Of a stretch of 64,000 bases of DNA, positions 9,066 to 17,938 are shown in pieces. The position numbers and the translations under genes are program-made. Under the pieces are notes generated by a model, which did no database searches, had not been told where the DNA came from, and saw nothing but the letters and a program-made list of their open reading frames with translations. The stretch's first letter is position 1. Each line of letters begins with the position of its first letter. This DNA is from Streptomyces sp. 71268 (GTDB lineage Bacteria > Actinomycetota > Actinomycetes > Streptomycetales > Streptomycetaceae). The DNA is taken from positions 4,743,001 through 4,807,000 of the forward strand of contig NZ_CP114200.1 in the NCBI RefSeq assembly GCF_029392895.1, read 5' to 3'.

Positions 9066-9401
9066 CGCGTGGTCGTCCTTGTCGCGTGTGCCGACGGGGT
9101 GGTGACAGGGGGTGAGGCCGCCATCTCGCCCGGTCGCGCCCTCATGTCGCGGTGGGTGGCCGCACGGTGGACTGTAGTCGCGCGGGCTGGGGCGGTGGTC
9201 GCCCACCGGCCGTCCGCGCCGCCCACCATCCGGCCCCGTACGCCGTCACCGCCCCCGGGCCCGTGCGCCGCGCGACCGCCCGCGTCCGCGGTGCGCGTCG
9301 GGGCGTCAGGTGCCCTCTCGCCAAGTCGGGGGCCCTCGTCGTACCGTGCGAATCACGTCCGTGGAGCGCCCGGTTGGGGCCGGATGGGGGAGGATGGCCC
9401 G
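9066..9401. other. intergenic region between DUF397 gene and wall hydrolase
   Basis: About 335 bp of GC-rich DNA between divergent genes. It must hold both promoters. No gene, strong repeat or hairpin stood out. Confidence 0.5.
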
Positions 9402-10418
9402 GTGGGTAAGAAGGTCTGGCTCGGTGTCAGCATCAGTATGGGGCTGTCCTTTTCCTTCGTCGTGCTCCTCGTTCTCGGTACGTACATGATCGCGAGCAGG
9501 GCCACGAGCGGCGGCTCCGCCGGTGACGTGGAGCTCGCGGAGGGCACCGTTCCGGCCGCGTACGTGGACCTCGTGCAGAAGCACGGCAACCGCTGCCCCG
9601 CCATCAACCCGGCGCTGCTCGCCGCGCAGCTCTACCAGGAGAGCGGCTGGAACCCCAAGGCCGTGAGCCCGGCCAACGCGCGCGGGCTGGCGCAGTTCAT
9701 CCCCGGCACCTGGGCGGCGTACGGGGTGGACGGCGACGGCGACGGCGACCGTGACATCTGGGACCCCGCGGACGCCATCCCCTCGGCGGCGGCCTACGAC
9801 TGCGCGCTGGCCAAGTACGTGAAGGACGTGCCGGGCGACCCCACGGCCAACATGCTGGCCTCCTACAACGCCGGCTCGTACGCGGTGGTCAAGTACCGCG
9901 GGGTGCCGCCGTACAACGAGACCCAGAACTACGTGCAGCGGATCACCACGCTCGCCAAGAGCTTCGCGGCGCCCAAGCGTCCCGTCGCCGCGTCCAGGCA
10001 GGCGGCGGCCGCGATCTACTTCGCGCAGCGGCAACTGGGCAAGCCCTACCTGTGGGGCGGCAACGGCACGGCGGCCGACGGCGGGCGGTTCGACTGCTCC
10101 GGGCTGACGAAGGCCGCCTACGCCTCGGTGGACATCGAGCTGCCGCGCGTGGCCAACGACCAGTGGAACGCCGGGCCGCACCCCAGCCGCGACGAACTGC
10201 AACCGGGTGACCTGGTCTTCTTCGCGTACGACCTGCAGGACCCGCGCTCCATCCACCACGTGGGGATCTACGTCGGCGGCGGAAAGATGATCAATGCTCC
10301 GTACACGGGGGCGGTCATCCGTTACGACCCGATCGATACGCCGGACTACATCGGGGCGACCCGGGTCACCAAAGATGGCGCAAAAGCGCTCCCCGGGCCG
10401 CGGAATGGCGAAGCCTGA
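9402..10418 (+). CDS. bifunctional lytic transglycosylase / NlpC-P60 endopeptidase
   Basis: A 338-residue wall hydrolase with one N-terminal transmembrane anchor (about 6-30). Next comes an SLT lysozyme-like domain (about 52-185, catalytic Glu80 in YQESGW, then GLAQFIPGTW), then NlpC/P60 (about 200-325, Cys232 in RFDCSGL, His286 in HHVGIY). It would cut both the glycan strand and the stem peptide. The same pairing occurs in CwlT of ICEBs1 and Tn916, where it opens the wall for conjugation machinery, so its place beside the T4SS operon is telling. GTG 9402 is chosen for its GGGGGAGG at eight bases; a weaker ATG lies at 9384. A calcium-binding-like DGDGDGDRD loop sits at 110-118. Confidence 0.9.
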   Translation: MGKKVWLGVSISMGLSFSFVVLLVLGTYMIASRATSGGSAGDVELAEGTVPAAYVDLVQKHGNRCPAINPALLAAQLYQESGWNPKAVSPANARGLAQFIPGTWAAYGVDGDGDGDRDIWDPADAIPSAAAYDCALAKYVKDVPGDPTANMLASYNAGSYAVVKYRGVPPYNETQNYVQRITTLAKSFAAPKRPVAASRQAAAAIYFAQRQLGKPYLWGGNGTAADGGRFDCSGLTKAAYASVDIELPRVANDQWNAGPHPSRDELQPGDLVFFAYDLQDPRSIHHVGIYVGGGKMINAPYTGAVIRYDPIDTPDYIGATRVTKDGAKALPGPRNGEA

Positions 10419-10711
10419 GATGGGGCGGTCCCCTTCCGTTGACGGGGCTGGCGCGCTGAGCGGAAGCCGATCAACGGGGTTCGCTGAGGTGTAGCGTGGC
10501 TGGAACTCTCCGTGATGCCGTCTTTCTGAGCTGCGACGATGGGTCACCCTTCGATAACGTCCTGGTGATCGTTGGGTGGAGAGTGGAACGCGTTGCCCCA
10601 CACGGGCGTTTTCTTCGAGTGGAATAGCAGCACACTTGGTTGAGGACCGCGGGGGCGGCCGGTTGCTTGCAGCGACGGGCGTGACGGGCAAGAGATAAGG
10701 GGCCGCGGCAG

Positions 10712-11464
10712 ATGGCTGGACTCACACTGGGGTCCCCCCTGGCAGCAGATGTCAGGGAAGGGTCGAACCCGGATGTCAGCCTGCTCTACGACATCAACGG
10801 CCTGGCCGAGGACGCGCCGCACTGGTGCGACCGTCTAATGGAGTTCATCGGCGAGTTCGGCGTCGTCTTCGGCCTGCTCGCGCTGCTGCTCGGCGCCTGG
10901 TGGAGCGCGCGCAAGCGCTCCGACGCGGCGAGTGCCGTCGCCGGCCTGGTGTGGGCGCCGCTCGCGGCCGGCATCGCGCTGCTGGCCAACATCCCGATCC
11001 GAGGCTTCGTCAAGCGCCCCCGCCCCTTCGTCGACCACCCGCAGGAGCTTGAGGTGCTGGTGGCGGGCAAGAGCGACTACTCGTTCGTGAGCGACCACTC
11101 CACGCTGGTGGCGGCGATCGCCGTGGGCATCTTCATGGTCAACCGGAAGTACGGCGTCTTCGCGCTGGTCGTGGCGCTGTTCGCGGGCTTCTGCCGGATC
11201 TACATGGGCGTGCACTACCCCACCGACGTGGTCGGCGGCTTCGCGCTGGGTACGGCCGTGACGCTGCTGCTCGCCCCGCTGGCCATGATGCTGCTGACCC
11301 CGCTGGCCACGACCGTGGCCAACTCGCGCGGGAGCTGGCTGGTGCGGGCCAGGGCCGGCAGCTCGGCGGTGGAGGCGGCCGGACCGGTGACCCAGCGCGG
11401 ACCGGGCGGCCCCGCCGTCACACCGGTCACCGACAAACGGCGCGACAGCGACCTGGCGGCCTGA
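10712..11464 (+). CDS. PAP2-superfamily membrane phosphatase
   Basis: A 250-residue polytopic phosphatase acting on a lipid phosphate such as undecaprenyl diphosphate or phosphatidic acid. The three family motifs are present: KRPRP at 101-105, SDHS at 127-130 (a variant of PSGH that keeps the histidine), and CRIYMGVHYPTD at 161-172 with the catalytic His and Asp. Four to five membrane segments span 47-210. The C-terminal 40 residues are a polar tail. AAGGGG lies nine bases before the ATG. It stands alone, convergent with the flavo-oxidase gene. Substrate not determinable. Confidence 0.85.
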   Translation: MAGLTLGSPLAADVREGSNPDVSLLYDINGLAEDAPHWCDRLMEFIGEFGVVFGLLALLLGAWWSARKRSDAASAVAGLVWAPLAAGIALLANIPIRGFVKRPRPFVDHPQELEVLVAGKSDYSFVSDHSTLVAAIAVGIFMVNRKYGVFALVVALFAGFCRIYMGVHYPTDVVGGFALGTAVTLLLAPLAMMLLTPLATTVANSRGSWLVRARAGSSAVEAAGPVTQRGPGGPAVTPVTDKRRDSDLAA

Positions 11465-11487
11465 CGGCCCGCCGGCCCGGCACGAAC

Positions 11488-11532
11488 GCACTGGCCCGGC
11501 CCCACACGACCCGTGGGCGCCGGGCCCAGTGC
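11488..11532. terminator. bidirectional terminator hairpin
   Basis: GCACTGGCCCGGC (11488-11500) pairs with GCCGGGCCCAGTGC (11519-11532) with one bulged base. It sits exactly between the convergent PAP2 and flavo-oxidase genes. Confidence 0.6.
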
Positions 11533-11543
11533 TGTGTCCCGCC

Positions 11544-13145
11544 CTACAGCGCCTGCCCGAAGGTGAACAGGCGGTTCGGGTCGTAACGCTTCTTCGCGGC
11601 GGTGAGCCGGTTGGCGGCGGCGCCGTAGTAGGCCGTGCGCCAGTTCTTCAGGCCCGCGTCGGCGTAGTTCTGGTAGGCCGCGCCGGAGGCGTGCCGGCGC
11701 ATGGCCGCGTGGACGCCGTCCAGCCAGGCCAGTTGCGCGGCGCCCGTGCGGCCCGCCGGCCACGAGGCGGTGTACTGCGCCAACATCCGCGACCGGCGGT
11801 GCACGAAGGCGGTGGCCAGCGGGGCGACGCGGTTGACCGCGCCGCCCAGGGCGGTGAGCGCGACGGTGACCGCGCCGCCGCCGGTGCCCCGGCCGTACCG
11901 CTCGACCTGGTCGAGCAGGGCGCGGACGCCCTGCTGGTTAAGGGAGCGGTCGAAGAAGTCCGAGCGAGCGCCGTAGGTCTCGCGGCGCAGCGCGCCCGTC
12001 GCCTCGCGGCCCGGGGTCGTGCCGGACAGGTGGCACTGGGTGGTGGAGCTGGTGGCGCAGCCGGCGTACCCGCGCATGGCGTCCAGGTAGCCGCGGCGGC
12101 GCAGGCTCACGCTCTTCGCGCTGGCGCCGGCCGCGTCGGCGAGCCGGTCGAGGGCGTTCTGCAGGTCGCCGTAGGTGCCGAGGGAGAACGCGCTGAGCGA
12201 GACGGTGGGGGTGCGGCCGGGCGCGGCGGACAGGTGCAGCGCGGACCAGATCTCGTCGGGCTGCGTGGGGCCCCACGCCTGCCAGGCGCGGAGTACGGCC
12301 GCGGCCTTCGACCAGGGCCAGGTGAGGTACGCGCTGACGCCGGCCGCCGCCTTGTGGGTACGGAAGCGGAGTTCGGTCACGACGCCGAAGTTGCCGCTTC
12401 CCGCGCCGCGCAGCGCCCAGAACAGCTCGGCCTCCCGGTCCTTGTCGGTGCGCACCGCCTTGCCGTCCGCGGTGATGACGGTGGCGCCGAGCAGGCTGTC
12501 GGAGGTGAGTCCGTACGCGCGTGAGACCACGCCGTGGCCGCCGCCGAGGGTGAGGCCGGATATGCCGACGGTGGGGCAGGAGCCGGCGGGGATGGTGACG
12601 CCGTGGGCGGCGAGGCTGGTGTAGACGTCGATGAGCTTGGCGCCGGCGCCTATCGTCGCGGTGCCGGCGCCGGTGCGTATGGTGCGCAGCCGGGAGACGT
12701 CGATGACCAGTCGGTCGGTGCCGCCGGAGTGGCCGGCGTAGCTGTGGCCGCCGCTGCGGATGGCCAGCGGGGTGCCGTGGCGTCGGGCGAAGGCCAGGCA
12801 CTCGGTGATGTCGGAGGTGTGCGCCACGTAAGCGACGGCGGCCGGGCGTTGGTGGTCGAAGCGGGTGTTGTAGAGCTGCCTGGCCTGGGCGTAGTCGGCG
12901 TCGGAGGGGCGGATCAGGCCGCCGCGCAGCCCCTTGCCGAGCGCGGTCCAGTCGGCGGCCCGGGGCTTGCCGGCGCGGGAAGATGCCGAGGTGGTGGCGG
13001 GCGGGGCGGCCTCGCGCGGGGTGGTTCGCGGGGCGCCGCCCTCGCTGCTCGGGGCGGGAGTGCCGGCCTTGTCGTCGCAGGCGACGGCTCCCGCGGCCGC
13101 CACGGCCAGTCCGGTGCCGGCGGCCAGCAGTGTGCGCCTGTCCAT
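11544..13145 (-). CDS. BBE-type FAD-linked oxidoreductase, exported
   Basis: A 533-residue berberine-bridge-enzyme-like oxidase. The FAD-binding domain (about 95-290) shows RSGGHSYAG with the covalent His134 and GSCPTVG with Cys190, so the flavin should be bicovalently bound, giving a high redox potential for oxidising sugars or secondary metabolites. The C-terminal BBE element ends YDPNRLF. The N-terminus (MDRRTLLAAG then an Ala-rich core) is a Tat-like or lipoprotein signal, with Cys23 in AVAC as a possible lipid site. ATG 13145 is chosen over an upstream ATG because GGAGGGCAGG lies just before it. Substrate unknown. Confidence 0.85.
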   Translation of the reverse strand: MDRRTLLAAGTGLAVAAAGAVACDDKAGTPAPSSEGGAPRTTPREAAPPATTSASSRAGKPRAADWTALGKGLRGGLIRPSDADYAQARQLYNTRFDHQRPAAVAYVAHTSDITECLAFARRHGTPLAIRSGGHSYAGHSGGTDRLVIDVSRLRTIRTGAGTATIGAGAKLIDVYTSLAAHGVTIPAGSCPTVGISGLTLGGGHGVVSRAYGLTSDSLLGATVITADGKAVRTDKDREAELFWALRGAGSGNFGVVTELRFRTHKAAAGVSAYLTWPWSKAAAVLRAWQAWGPTQPDEIWSALHLSAAPGRTPTVSLSAFSLGTYGDLQNALDRLADAAGASAKSVSLRRRGYLDAMRGYAGCATSSTTQCHLSGTTPGREATGALRRETYGARSDFFDRSLNQQGVRALLDQVERYGRGTGGGAVTVALTALGGAVNRVAPLATAFVHRRSRMLAQYTASWPAGRTGAAQLAWLDGVHAAMRRHASGAAYQNYADAGLKNWRTAYYGAAANRLTAAKKRYDPNRLFTFGQAL

Positions 13146-13360
13146 CCTGCCCTCCCTCTCGATGTGGGTCTCCTCTACGCAGAGGGCGTACGACGGACGG
13201 TGGTTCCGTGACGGCGGGCGTGGCCACGACATGAGGGTCATGGCCATGACATTCTCGGCCACGTGTGGGGTGCGCGGGAAGGGCGGGGCGGGGGGCCGGG
13301 TGGCCGAGAGGGGGGCGCGCGCGGTTGGTCGGCGCGCCCCGAGGTGGCCTCGATGCGCTG

Positions 13361-13561
13361 TCAGTGACCGGTGTGGCGGGGAGCGGGAACGGAGGGAACG
13401 GGTTGTGCCGCCTGTGTCGCGCGGTGTTCGTCGGCGTCGGTACGAGCCCGCGAGCGGGCTCTGCGTGCGGGGCCTGACCAGCCGCAGGAGCAGCGGGCGA
13501 GGCAGAAGGCGCCCGTTTCGGTGGTGGTCGTCTCGTGTATGTCGGAGCCCGAGTCAAGCAC
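13361..13561 (-). CDS. small cysteine-containing conserved protein
   Basis: A 66-residue frame from GTG 13561. The core SDIHETTTTETGAFCLARC is followed by SCGWSGPARR, a C-x3-C-x-C arrangement that could bind a metal. The sequence looks like small Streptomyces proteins of unknown role. The C-terminal 20 residues are Ala/Pro-rich. It is divergent from the lipoprotein gene. Start codon choice is uncertain. Confidence 0.55.
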   Translation of the reverse strand: MLDSGSDIHETTTTETGAFCLARCSCGWSGPARRARSRARTDADEHRATQAAQPVPSVPAPRHTGH

Positions 13562-13726
13562 GTACCCACGCTACCCGGCCGTGACGGCCCTCAGGGGCGA
13601 TCGTTGAACGGAACATATTTCACCGTCGTCATGACGGCCCGGCCCGCGCTGTGTCCGGTGCGGTACGCGGGGCGCGGCGCGACGCGCGGGACACGGGCGC
13701 GACAACGGTCAGGGGGTCGGACGTCG

Positions 13727-14710
13727 ATGAGGGTCCAGGGATCGGTCCGGATGTCGGTGCGGCGGCACAGGTGCGGCGGTGGCGCGGCCGCCGTCGTGGC
13801 GGGCGGCCTCGTGGTCACGCTGGTGGCCACGGCCGGATGCTCGTCGCGCGCCGAACCCGACGAGGCCGGCGAGGGGCTGGCCCAGGAGCGCGTCGCCGAC
13901 GAGTGGGACATCGACAGCGGCCCGAGCGGTGCCCCGGGGGCGGAGCCCACCGGTTCCGACGAGCCCGCCGAGCGGGAGGTGGGCGCCGCGCCGGCGGCAC
14001 TGCGCGAGGCCGCGGGGGCGCTCGCGCGGGCCGGTAGCGCCCGGGTGCGCACGTCGGTGGAGACGGCCGCCGGCGCGACCCGGGTCGCCATCCAGGGCAG
14101 CGGCGGCTACGACTTCGTCGAGCGGATGGGACGGCTGCGGGTGCACCTGCCGAAGGACGCGGTGGGCGACGACGAGCACGAGCCGATCACCGAACTCCTC
14201 GCGCCCGCCGAGTTGTTCCTGTTCAACCGGGGCGCGGGGGTGCCCGACGACCGTTGGGTGCGGGTGGACAGCACCCGGGTCGCGGACGGCAACCTGGTCA
14301 CCGGGGGCGCGACCGACCCGCTGGTGGCGGCCCAACTCCTGCGCGGCGCGCGGCAGGTGAGCGTCGTCGGGCGCGGGGCGCCGGCGCGCGGCGGGGTGCG
14401 GCACTACCGTGGCGTCGCCGACCTGGAGGCGGCGGCGCGCGCCGCGGAGCCGTACGCCCGCGGCGTGCTGCGGGCCGCGGCGCGGGGGTTCGCCACCGAC
14501 GCGGTGCGCTTCGACGCCTTCCTCGACGCGCAGGGCCGGTTGCGGAAGATCCGGCACCGGTTCACCATGACCAACGCCGCCGGTGGGCAACGCCGGGAGA
14601 CGGACGTGGTCTCCACGACCGAGTTGTACGCGTTTGGCGCGGCGGTCGCGCTGCGACCTCCCAAGCCCGCGGATATCTACGCGGGTACGGTCGATTCGCC
14701 GAAGAATTAG
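13727..14710 (+). CDS. lipoprotein, LppX/LprG-like
   Basis: A 327-residue secreted lipoprotein. The lipobox VATAGC with Cys at about 34 follows an Arg-rich start and hydrophobic core. An acidic linker (about 38-85) leads to a domain of about 230 residues whose order (an early LARAGSARVRTS strand, a VDSTR region, a late LDAQGRLRKIRHRF strand) resembles the LppX/LprAFG lipid-carrier fold seen in actinobacteria. The ATG at 13727 follows AGGGGG at ten bases; ATG 13751 is an alternative. Role unknown, possibly moving a lipid or glycolipid across the wall. Confidence 0.72.
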   Translation: MRVQGSVRMSVRRHRCGGGAAAVVAGGLVVTLVATAGCSSRAEPDEAGEGLAQERVADEWDIDSGPSGAPGAEPTGSDEPAEREVGAAPAALREAAGALARAGSARVRTSVETAAGATRVAIQGSGGYDFVERMGRLRVHLPKDAVGDDEHEPITELLAPAELFLFNRGAGVPDDRWVRVDSTRVADGNLVTGGATDPLVAAQLLRGARQVSVVGRGAPARGGVRHYRGVADLEAAARAAEPYARGVLRAAARGFATDAVRFDAFLDAQGRLRKIRHRFTMTNAAGGQRRETDVVSTTELYAFGAAVALRPPKPADIYAGTVDSPKN

Positions 14711-14874
14711 CTCCGCGAACGGGTTCGGCCCATGGAAATGACCCATCCGTGCCATGTGCGCGGTGTGTGCCTGTCCCTACGCTGGAACGCTGGCGACACG
14801 GCCGGCGAGAGGTCCGGCGGTCAGAGCGGCGACCAGAGCGGCCGGCGGGCCCGGGTTCGGAGGAGGTGACACAC

Positions 14875-15093
14875 ATGGTGGCGCGTCAGAGGTCGTCGGT
14901 CTCGGACCATGTGGCCCTCGTCGAGATCGACCTGTACGGCGAGTTGATGATCGCCGCGTCGAGCGTGGCCGGGGAGCGGATGAGCGCGGACCACATCGAC
15001 GCCGTGCTCCGCGTCCATGTGGACCGATCAAATCTCGCCACTTCTGAGCCGGCTCGCGAGCACGAGAGAGGCCACGACCACAGCGCTTCCTGA
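14875..15093 (+). CDS. small hypothetical protein
   Basis: A 72-residue protein supported by a strong AGGAGGT seven bases before ATG 14875. The N-terminal half (SDHVALVEIDLYGELMIAAS then ERMSADHIDAVLRV) is regular and looks folded; the C-terminal third is polar and His-rich. Similar short proteins occur at this place next to csoR and the phosphate genes in other streptomycetes, from memory. No function can be assigned. Confidence 0.7.
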   Translation: MVARQRSSVSDHVALVEIDLYGELMIAASSVAGERMSADHIDAVLRVHVDRSNLATSEPAREHERGHDHSAS

Positions 15094-15181
15094 GCCGCTC
15101 GGCGCGGCCGGTGACCCACGCGGCGCGCGCCGGTCGCCGACTGGCCGGCGGGCGGGCGGCGGGCCGGTCAGGCGGCCCGGA

Positions 15182-15697
15182 TCAGGTGCGCAGCAGCCGG
15201 GCGATGGCGGCCGTGGCCTCGGCGACCTTGGTGTCGGCCTCCTCGCCGCCGCGCACCGCGGCGTCCGCGACGCAGTGCCGCAGGTGCTCCTCGAGCAGTT
15301 GCAGCGCGAAGGACTGCAGCGCCTTCGTGCTGGCCGAGACCTGGGTGAGGATGTCGATGCAGTAGACGTCCTCGTCGACCATCCGTTGCAGGCCACGGAT
15401 CTGCCCCTCGATCCGGCGCAGCCGCTTGAGGTGCTGGTCGCGCTGCTTGGTGTAGCCGTGGGGTCCGGGCGGGCTGCCCGGGGCGGCGTCGGCTGTGACC
15501 TCGCTCGCATGGCCCGCGCAGGACGAGGTGGTGTCACGGGTCTGGTCGGGGGCCCCGTCGGCGCGGGACACTGTGACCTGCGTCGCCGCCGTGATCTCGC
15601 CGGTTTCGGCTGATGTGGCGGCGGGCAGGGCGTCGCTGGGAGCTTGGGGCTGGTCGCCACCGCGGGCGGCCCCGCTGTCGGCTGCCGTCGTCGTCAT
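15182..15697 (-). CDS. csoR: CsoR-family copper-sensing repressor
   Basis: A 171-residue all-helical DUF156 repressor that leaves DNA when Cu(I) binds. The core (about 85-171) has the ligand set Cys113 (VYCID), His138 and Cys142 (EEHLRHC), matching the Cys-His-Cys of CsoR, plus the DNA-facing KRLRRIEGQIRGLQRMV helix. An unusual N-terminal extension of about 80 residues, Thr/Ala-rich with one Cys60, precedes the core; most CsoR proteins have only 5-15 residues there. ATG 15697 is used because the upstream frame crosses the operator. A palindromic operator lies 31 bp upstream, so it is probably self-repressing. No copper ATPase or chaperone is near. Confidence 0.9.
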   Translation of the reverse strand: MTTTAADSGAARGGDQPQAPSDALPAATSAETGEITAATQVTVSRADGAPDQTRDTTSSCAGHASEVTADAAPGSPPGPHGYTKQRDQHLKRLRRIEGQIRGLQRMVDEDVYCIDILTQVSASTKALQSFALQLLEEHLRHCVADAAVRGGEEADTKVAEATAAIARLLRT

Positions 15698-15727
15698 GGC
15701 GTCCTTTCGACCGGTGAGAGCCTCATA

Positions 15728-15742
15728 TACCCCTACGGGGTA
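15728..15742 (-). promoter_or_regulatory. CsoR operator
   Basis: TACCCC-TAC-GGGGTA, a perfect 6-3-6 inverted repeat, 31-45 bp before the csoR start. G/C runs flanked by TA are typical of actinobacterial CsoR boxes. Confidence 0.8.
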
Positions 15743-15890
15743 CATGGTACCGAATGGAGCTGATGGCGGCCGGGCCCCGTTATAGGCACTCTGCCCGATA
15801 GGCGACACTGGTGGAATGCCGGTTAGCCATGGCCGGATGTTGTGCCTAGCATCAACGAGACCGAATCCGCTGCACCCAGAGGATGCCCCA

Positions 15891-16511
15891 GTGCGCTTTC
15901 GTCTGACCCCCAGGGAGACGAGCTTCTACGACATGTTCGCCGCGTCAGCGGACAACATCGTGACCGGCTCCAAGCTCCTCATGGAACTGCTCGGGGCGGA
16001 CTCCTCCGCTCGGGCCGAGATCGCCGAGCGCATGCGGGCGGCGGAGCACGCGGGCGACGACGCGACCCACGCGATCTTCCACCAGCTCAACTCGTCCTTC
16101 ATCACGCCGTTCGACCGCGAGGACATCTACACCCTCGCCTCGTCGCTCGACGACATCATGGACTTCATGGAGGAGGCCGTTGACCTGGTCGTCCTCTACC
16201 AGGTGGAGGAGTTGCCCAAGGGCGTCGAGCAGCAGATCGAGGTGTTGGCCAGGGCCGCCGAGCTGACGGCCGAGGCGATGCCGAACCTGCGCACCATGAC
16301 CAACCTCACGGAGTACTGGATCGAGGTCAACCGGCTGGAGAACCAGGCGGACCAGATCCACCGCAAGCTCCTGGCCCATCTGTTCAACGGCAAGTACGAC
16401 GCGATGGACGTGCTCAAGCTCAAGCAGATCGTGGACGTGCTGGAGGAGGCGGCCGACGCCTTCGAGCACGTCGCCAATACCGTCGAGACCATCGCGGTCA
16501 AGGAGTCCTGA
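15891..16511 (+). CDS. DUF47 (PhoU-like) phosphate transport regulator
   Basis: A 206-residue helical protein of the DUF47/PhoU-like family. Conserved acidic repeats are visible: EHAGDDATHAIFHQLNSSFITPFDREDIYTL and later ENQADQIHRKLLAHLF, which form metal-binding three-helix bundles. The GTG at 15891 is the start, with GAGG eight bases upstream; upstream codons are not part of the fold. It lies 6 bp before the pit gene, the usual pairing in which DUF47 modulates low-affinity phosphate uptake. No PHO box was found upstream. Confidence 0.9.
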   Translation: MRFRLTPRETSFYDMFAASADNIVTGSKLLMELLGADSSARAEIAERMRAAEHAGDDATHAIFHQLNSSFITPFDREDIYTLASSLDDIMDFMEEAVDLVVLYQVEELPKGVEQQIEVLARAAELTAEAMPNLRTMTNLTEYWIEVNRLENQADQIHRKLLAHLFNGKYDAMDVLKLKQIVDVLEEAADAFEHVANTVETIAVKES

Positions 16512-16517
16512 CCCCCG

Positions 16518-17516
16518 GTGGACACCTTCGCGCTCGTCGTGACCATCGGGGTCGCGCTCTTCTTCACGTACACGAACGGCTTCCACGACTCCGCCAACGC
16601 CATCGCCACCTCGGTCTCCACCCGGGCGCTGACGCCGCGCGCCGCGCTGGCGATGGCCGCGGTGATGAACCTCGCCGGAGCCTTCCTCGGCAGCGGGGTC
16701 GCCAAGACCGTCAGTGAAGGGCTGATCCAGACGCCCGAAGGCGACAAGGGGATGGGCATCCTCTTTGCCGCGCTGGTCGGGGCGATCGCGTGGAACCTCG
16801 TCACCTGGTACTTCGGCCTGCCGTCCTCGTCCTCGCATGCCCTGTTCGGCGGCATGGTCGGCGCGGCGCTCGCCGGGGGCATCGATGTCATCTGGTCCGG
16901 GGTGATCGAGAAGATCGTCATCCCGATGTTCGTCTCGCCGTTCGTCGGTCTGATCCTCGGCTATCTGGTGATGGTCGCGATCATGTGGATGTTCCGGAAC
17001 TCCAACCCGCACAAGGCCAAGCGCGGCTTCCGCATCGCGCAGACCGTGTCGGCGGCGGGCATGGCGCTCGGGCACGGCCTCCAGGACGCCCAGAAGACGA
17101 TGGGCATCGTGGTGATGGCCCTGGTCATCGCCGACGTCGAGGACTCGGGCGACCCGATCCCGGTCTGGGTGAAGATCGTCTGCGCGCTGATGCTCTCGCT
17201 CGGCACGTACGCCGGCGGCTGGCGCATCATGCGTACCCTGGGCCGCCGGATCATCGAGCTGGACCCGCCGCAGGGCTTCGCGGCCGAGACGACCGCGGCC
17301 TCGGTGATGTACACCGCGTCCTTCATGTTCCACGCGCCCATCTCCACGACGCACGTGATCACCTCGGGAATCATGGGCGTGGGCGCCACCAAACGGGTCA
17401 ACGCGGTCCGCTGGGGCGTCGCCAAGAACATCATCTTGGGCTGGTTCATCACGATGCCGGCCGCGGCGATGGTCGCCGCCGTGAGCTACTGGATCGTGCA
17501 ACTGGCCTTCGGCTGA
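16518..17516 (+). CDS. pit: low-affinity inorganic phosphate transporter (Pit family)
   Basis: A 332-residue Pit/PHO4 permease that moves metal-phosphate with protons. Both halves of the inverted repeat carry the signature: GFHDSANAIATSVSTRAL near 21-38 and GHGLQDAQKTMGI near 185-197, plus GLPSSSSHALFGG at 99-111 and HAPISTTHVITSGIMGVG at about 272-289. About eight to ten membrane helices. The GTG start at 16518 lies 6 bp after the DUF47 gene, so the two are co-transcribed. Partner of the high-affinity pst system encoded convergently 420 bp away. Confidence 0.95.
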   Translation: MDTFALVVTIGVALFFTYTNGFHDSANAIATSVSTRALTPRAALAMAAVMNLAGAFLGSGVAKTVSEGLIQTPEGDKGMGILFAALVGAIAWNLVTWYFGLPSSSSHALFGGMVGAALAGGIDVIWSGVIEKIVIPMFVSPFVGLILGYLVMVAIMWMFRNSNPHKAKRGFRIAQTVSAAGMALGHGLQDAQKTMGIVVMALVIADVEDSGDPIPVWVKIVCALMLSLGTYAGGWRIMRTLGRRIIELDPPQGFAAETTAASVMYTASFMFHAPISTTHVITSGIMGVGATKRVNAVRWGVAKNIILGWFITMPAAAMVAAVSYWIVQLAFG

Positions 17517-17613
17517 TCCACCTCGCCCGCCTCTCGGGCCGACCGACGCCCGCAGTGGCGTACGGCCCAGCGGACGCGGCCCGCCCCTTCGGGCGACTGC
17601 CTCGGACTTCTTC

Positions 17614-17643
17614 GGGCCCTCGCGACAGGCGTCGCGGGGGCCC
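17614..17643 (+). terminator. terminator of the DUF47-pit transcript
   Basis: GGGCCCTCGCGAC (17614-17626) pairs with GTCGCGGGGGCCC (17631-17643) with one G-T pair around an AGGC loop, about 100 bp after pit. Confidence 0.65.
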
Positions 17644-17896
17644 GCGGCCGTTCTGCCTACCGCCCGTCTCTCCTCGGCGCCCGGCCCGGTATGCGCGGGG
17701 CGCGATCCGGCTGGGCGGCGGTGGGGTTCGACGGGGCTCGACAGTGCTTGGGCCGGGGCTCTCGGGCCGGCGGGGGGCGCGTCGTACGCCGGTGCGCGGC
17801 CCGGGGATGGTGCGGCCCGCCCCCCGGGAGCCAGGGGGCGGACCCTTCGCCTTGCGGTGGCACCGCCATGCAGCACCGCAAAGCTGCTCTTGCTCG

Positions 17897-17928
17897 GCCC
17901 GCCCCGTGGCGCGTACCTCGGGGCGGGC
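17897..17928 (-). terminator. terminator of the pst operon
   Basis: GCCCGCCCCG (17897-17906) and CGGGGCGGGC (17919-17928) form a perfect 10-bp stem, 11 bp after the pstB stop codon. Confidence 0.75.
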
Positions 17929-17938
17929 GTCGGGCCGG

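Larger units (their letters stand above)
17517..17938. other. convergent intergenic region between pit and pst operons
   Basis: About 420 bp with no supported gene. It holds one hairpin for each incoming transcript, at 17614-17643 and 17897-17928. The rest is GC-rich filler. Confidence 0.7.

Noticed and set aside
10471..10725. 84-codon minus-strand frame before the PAP2 gene
   Set aside because: No ribosome site, irregular third positions, overlaps the PAP2 promoter and start.
15743..15890. PHO box before the DUF47-pit genes
   Set aside because: No GTTCACC direct repeats in the leader.
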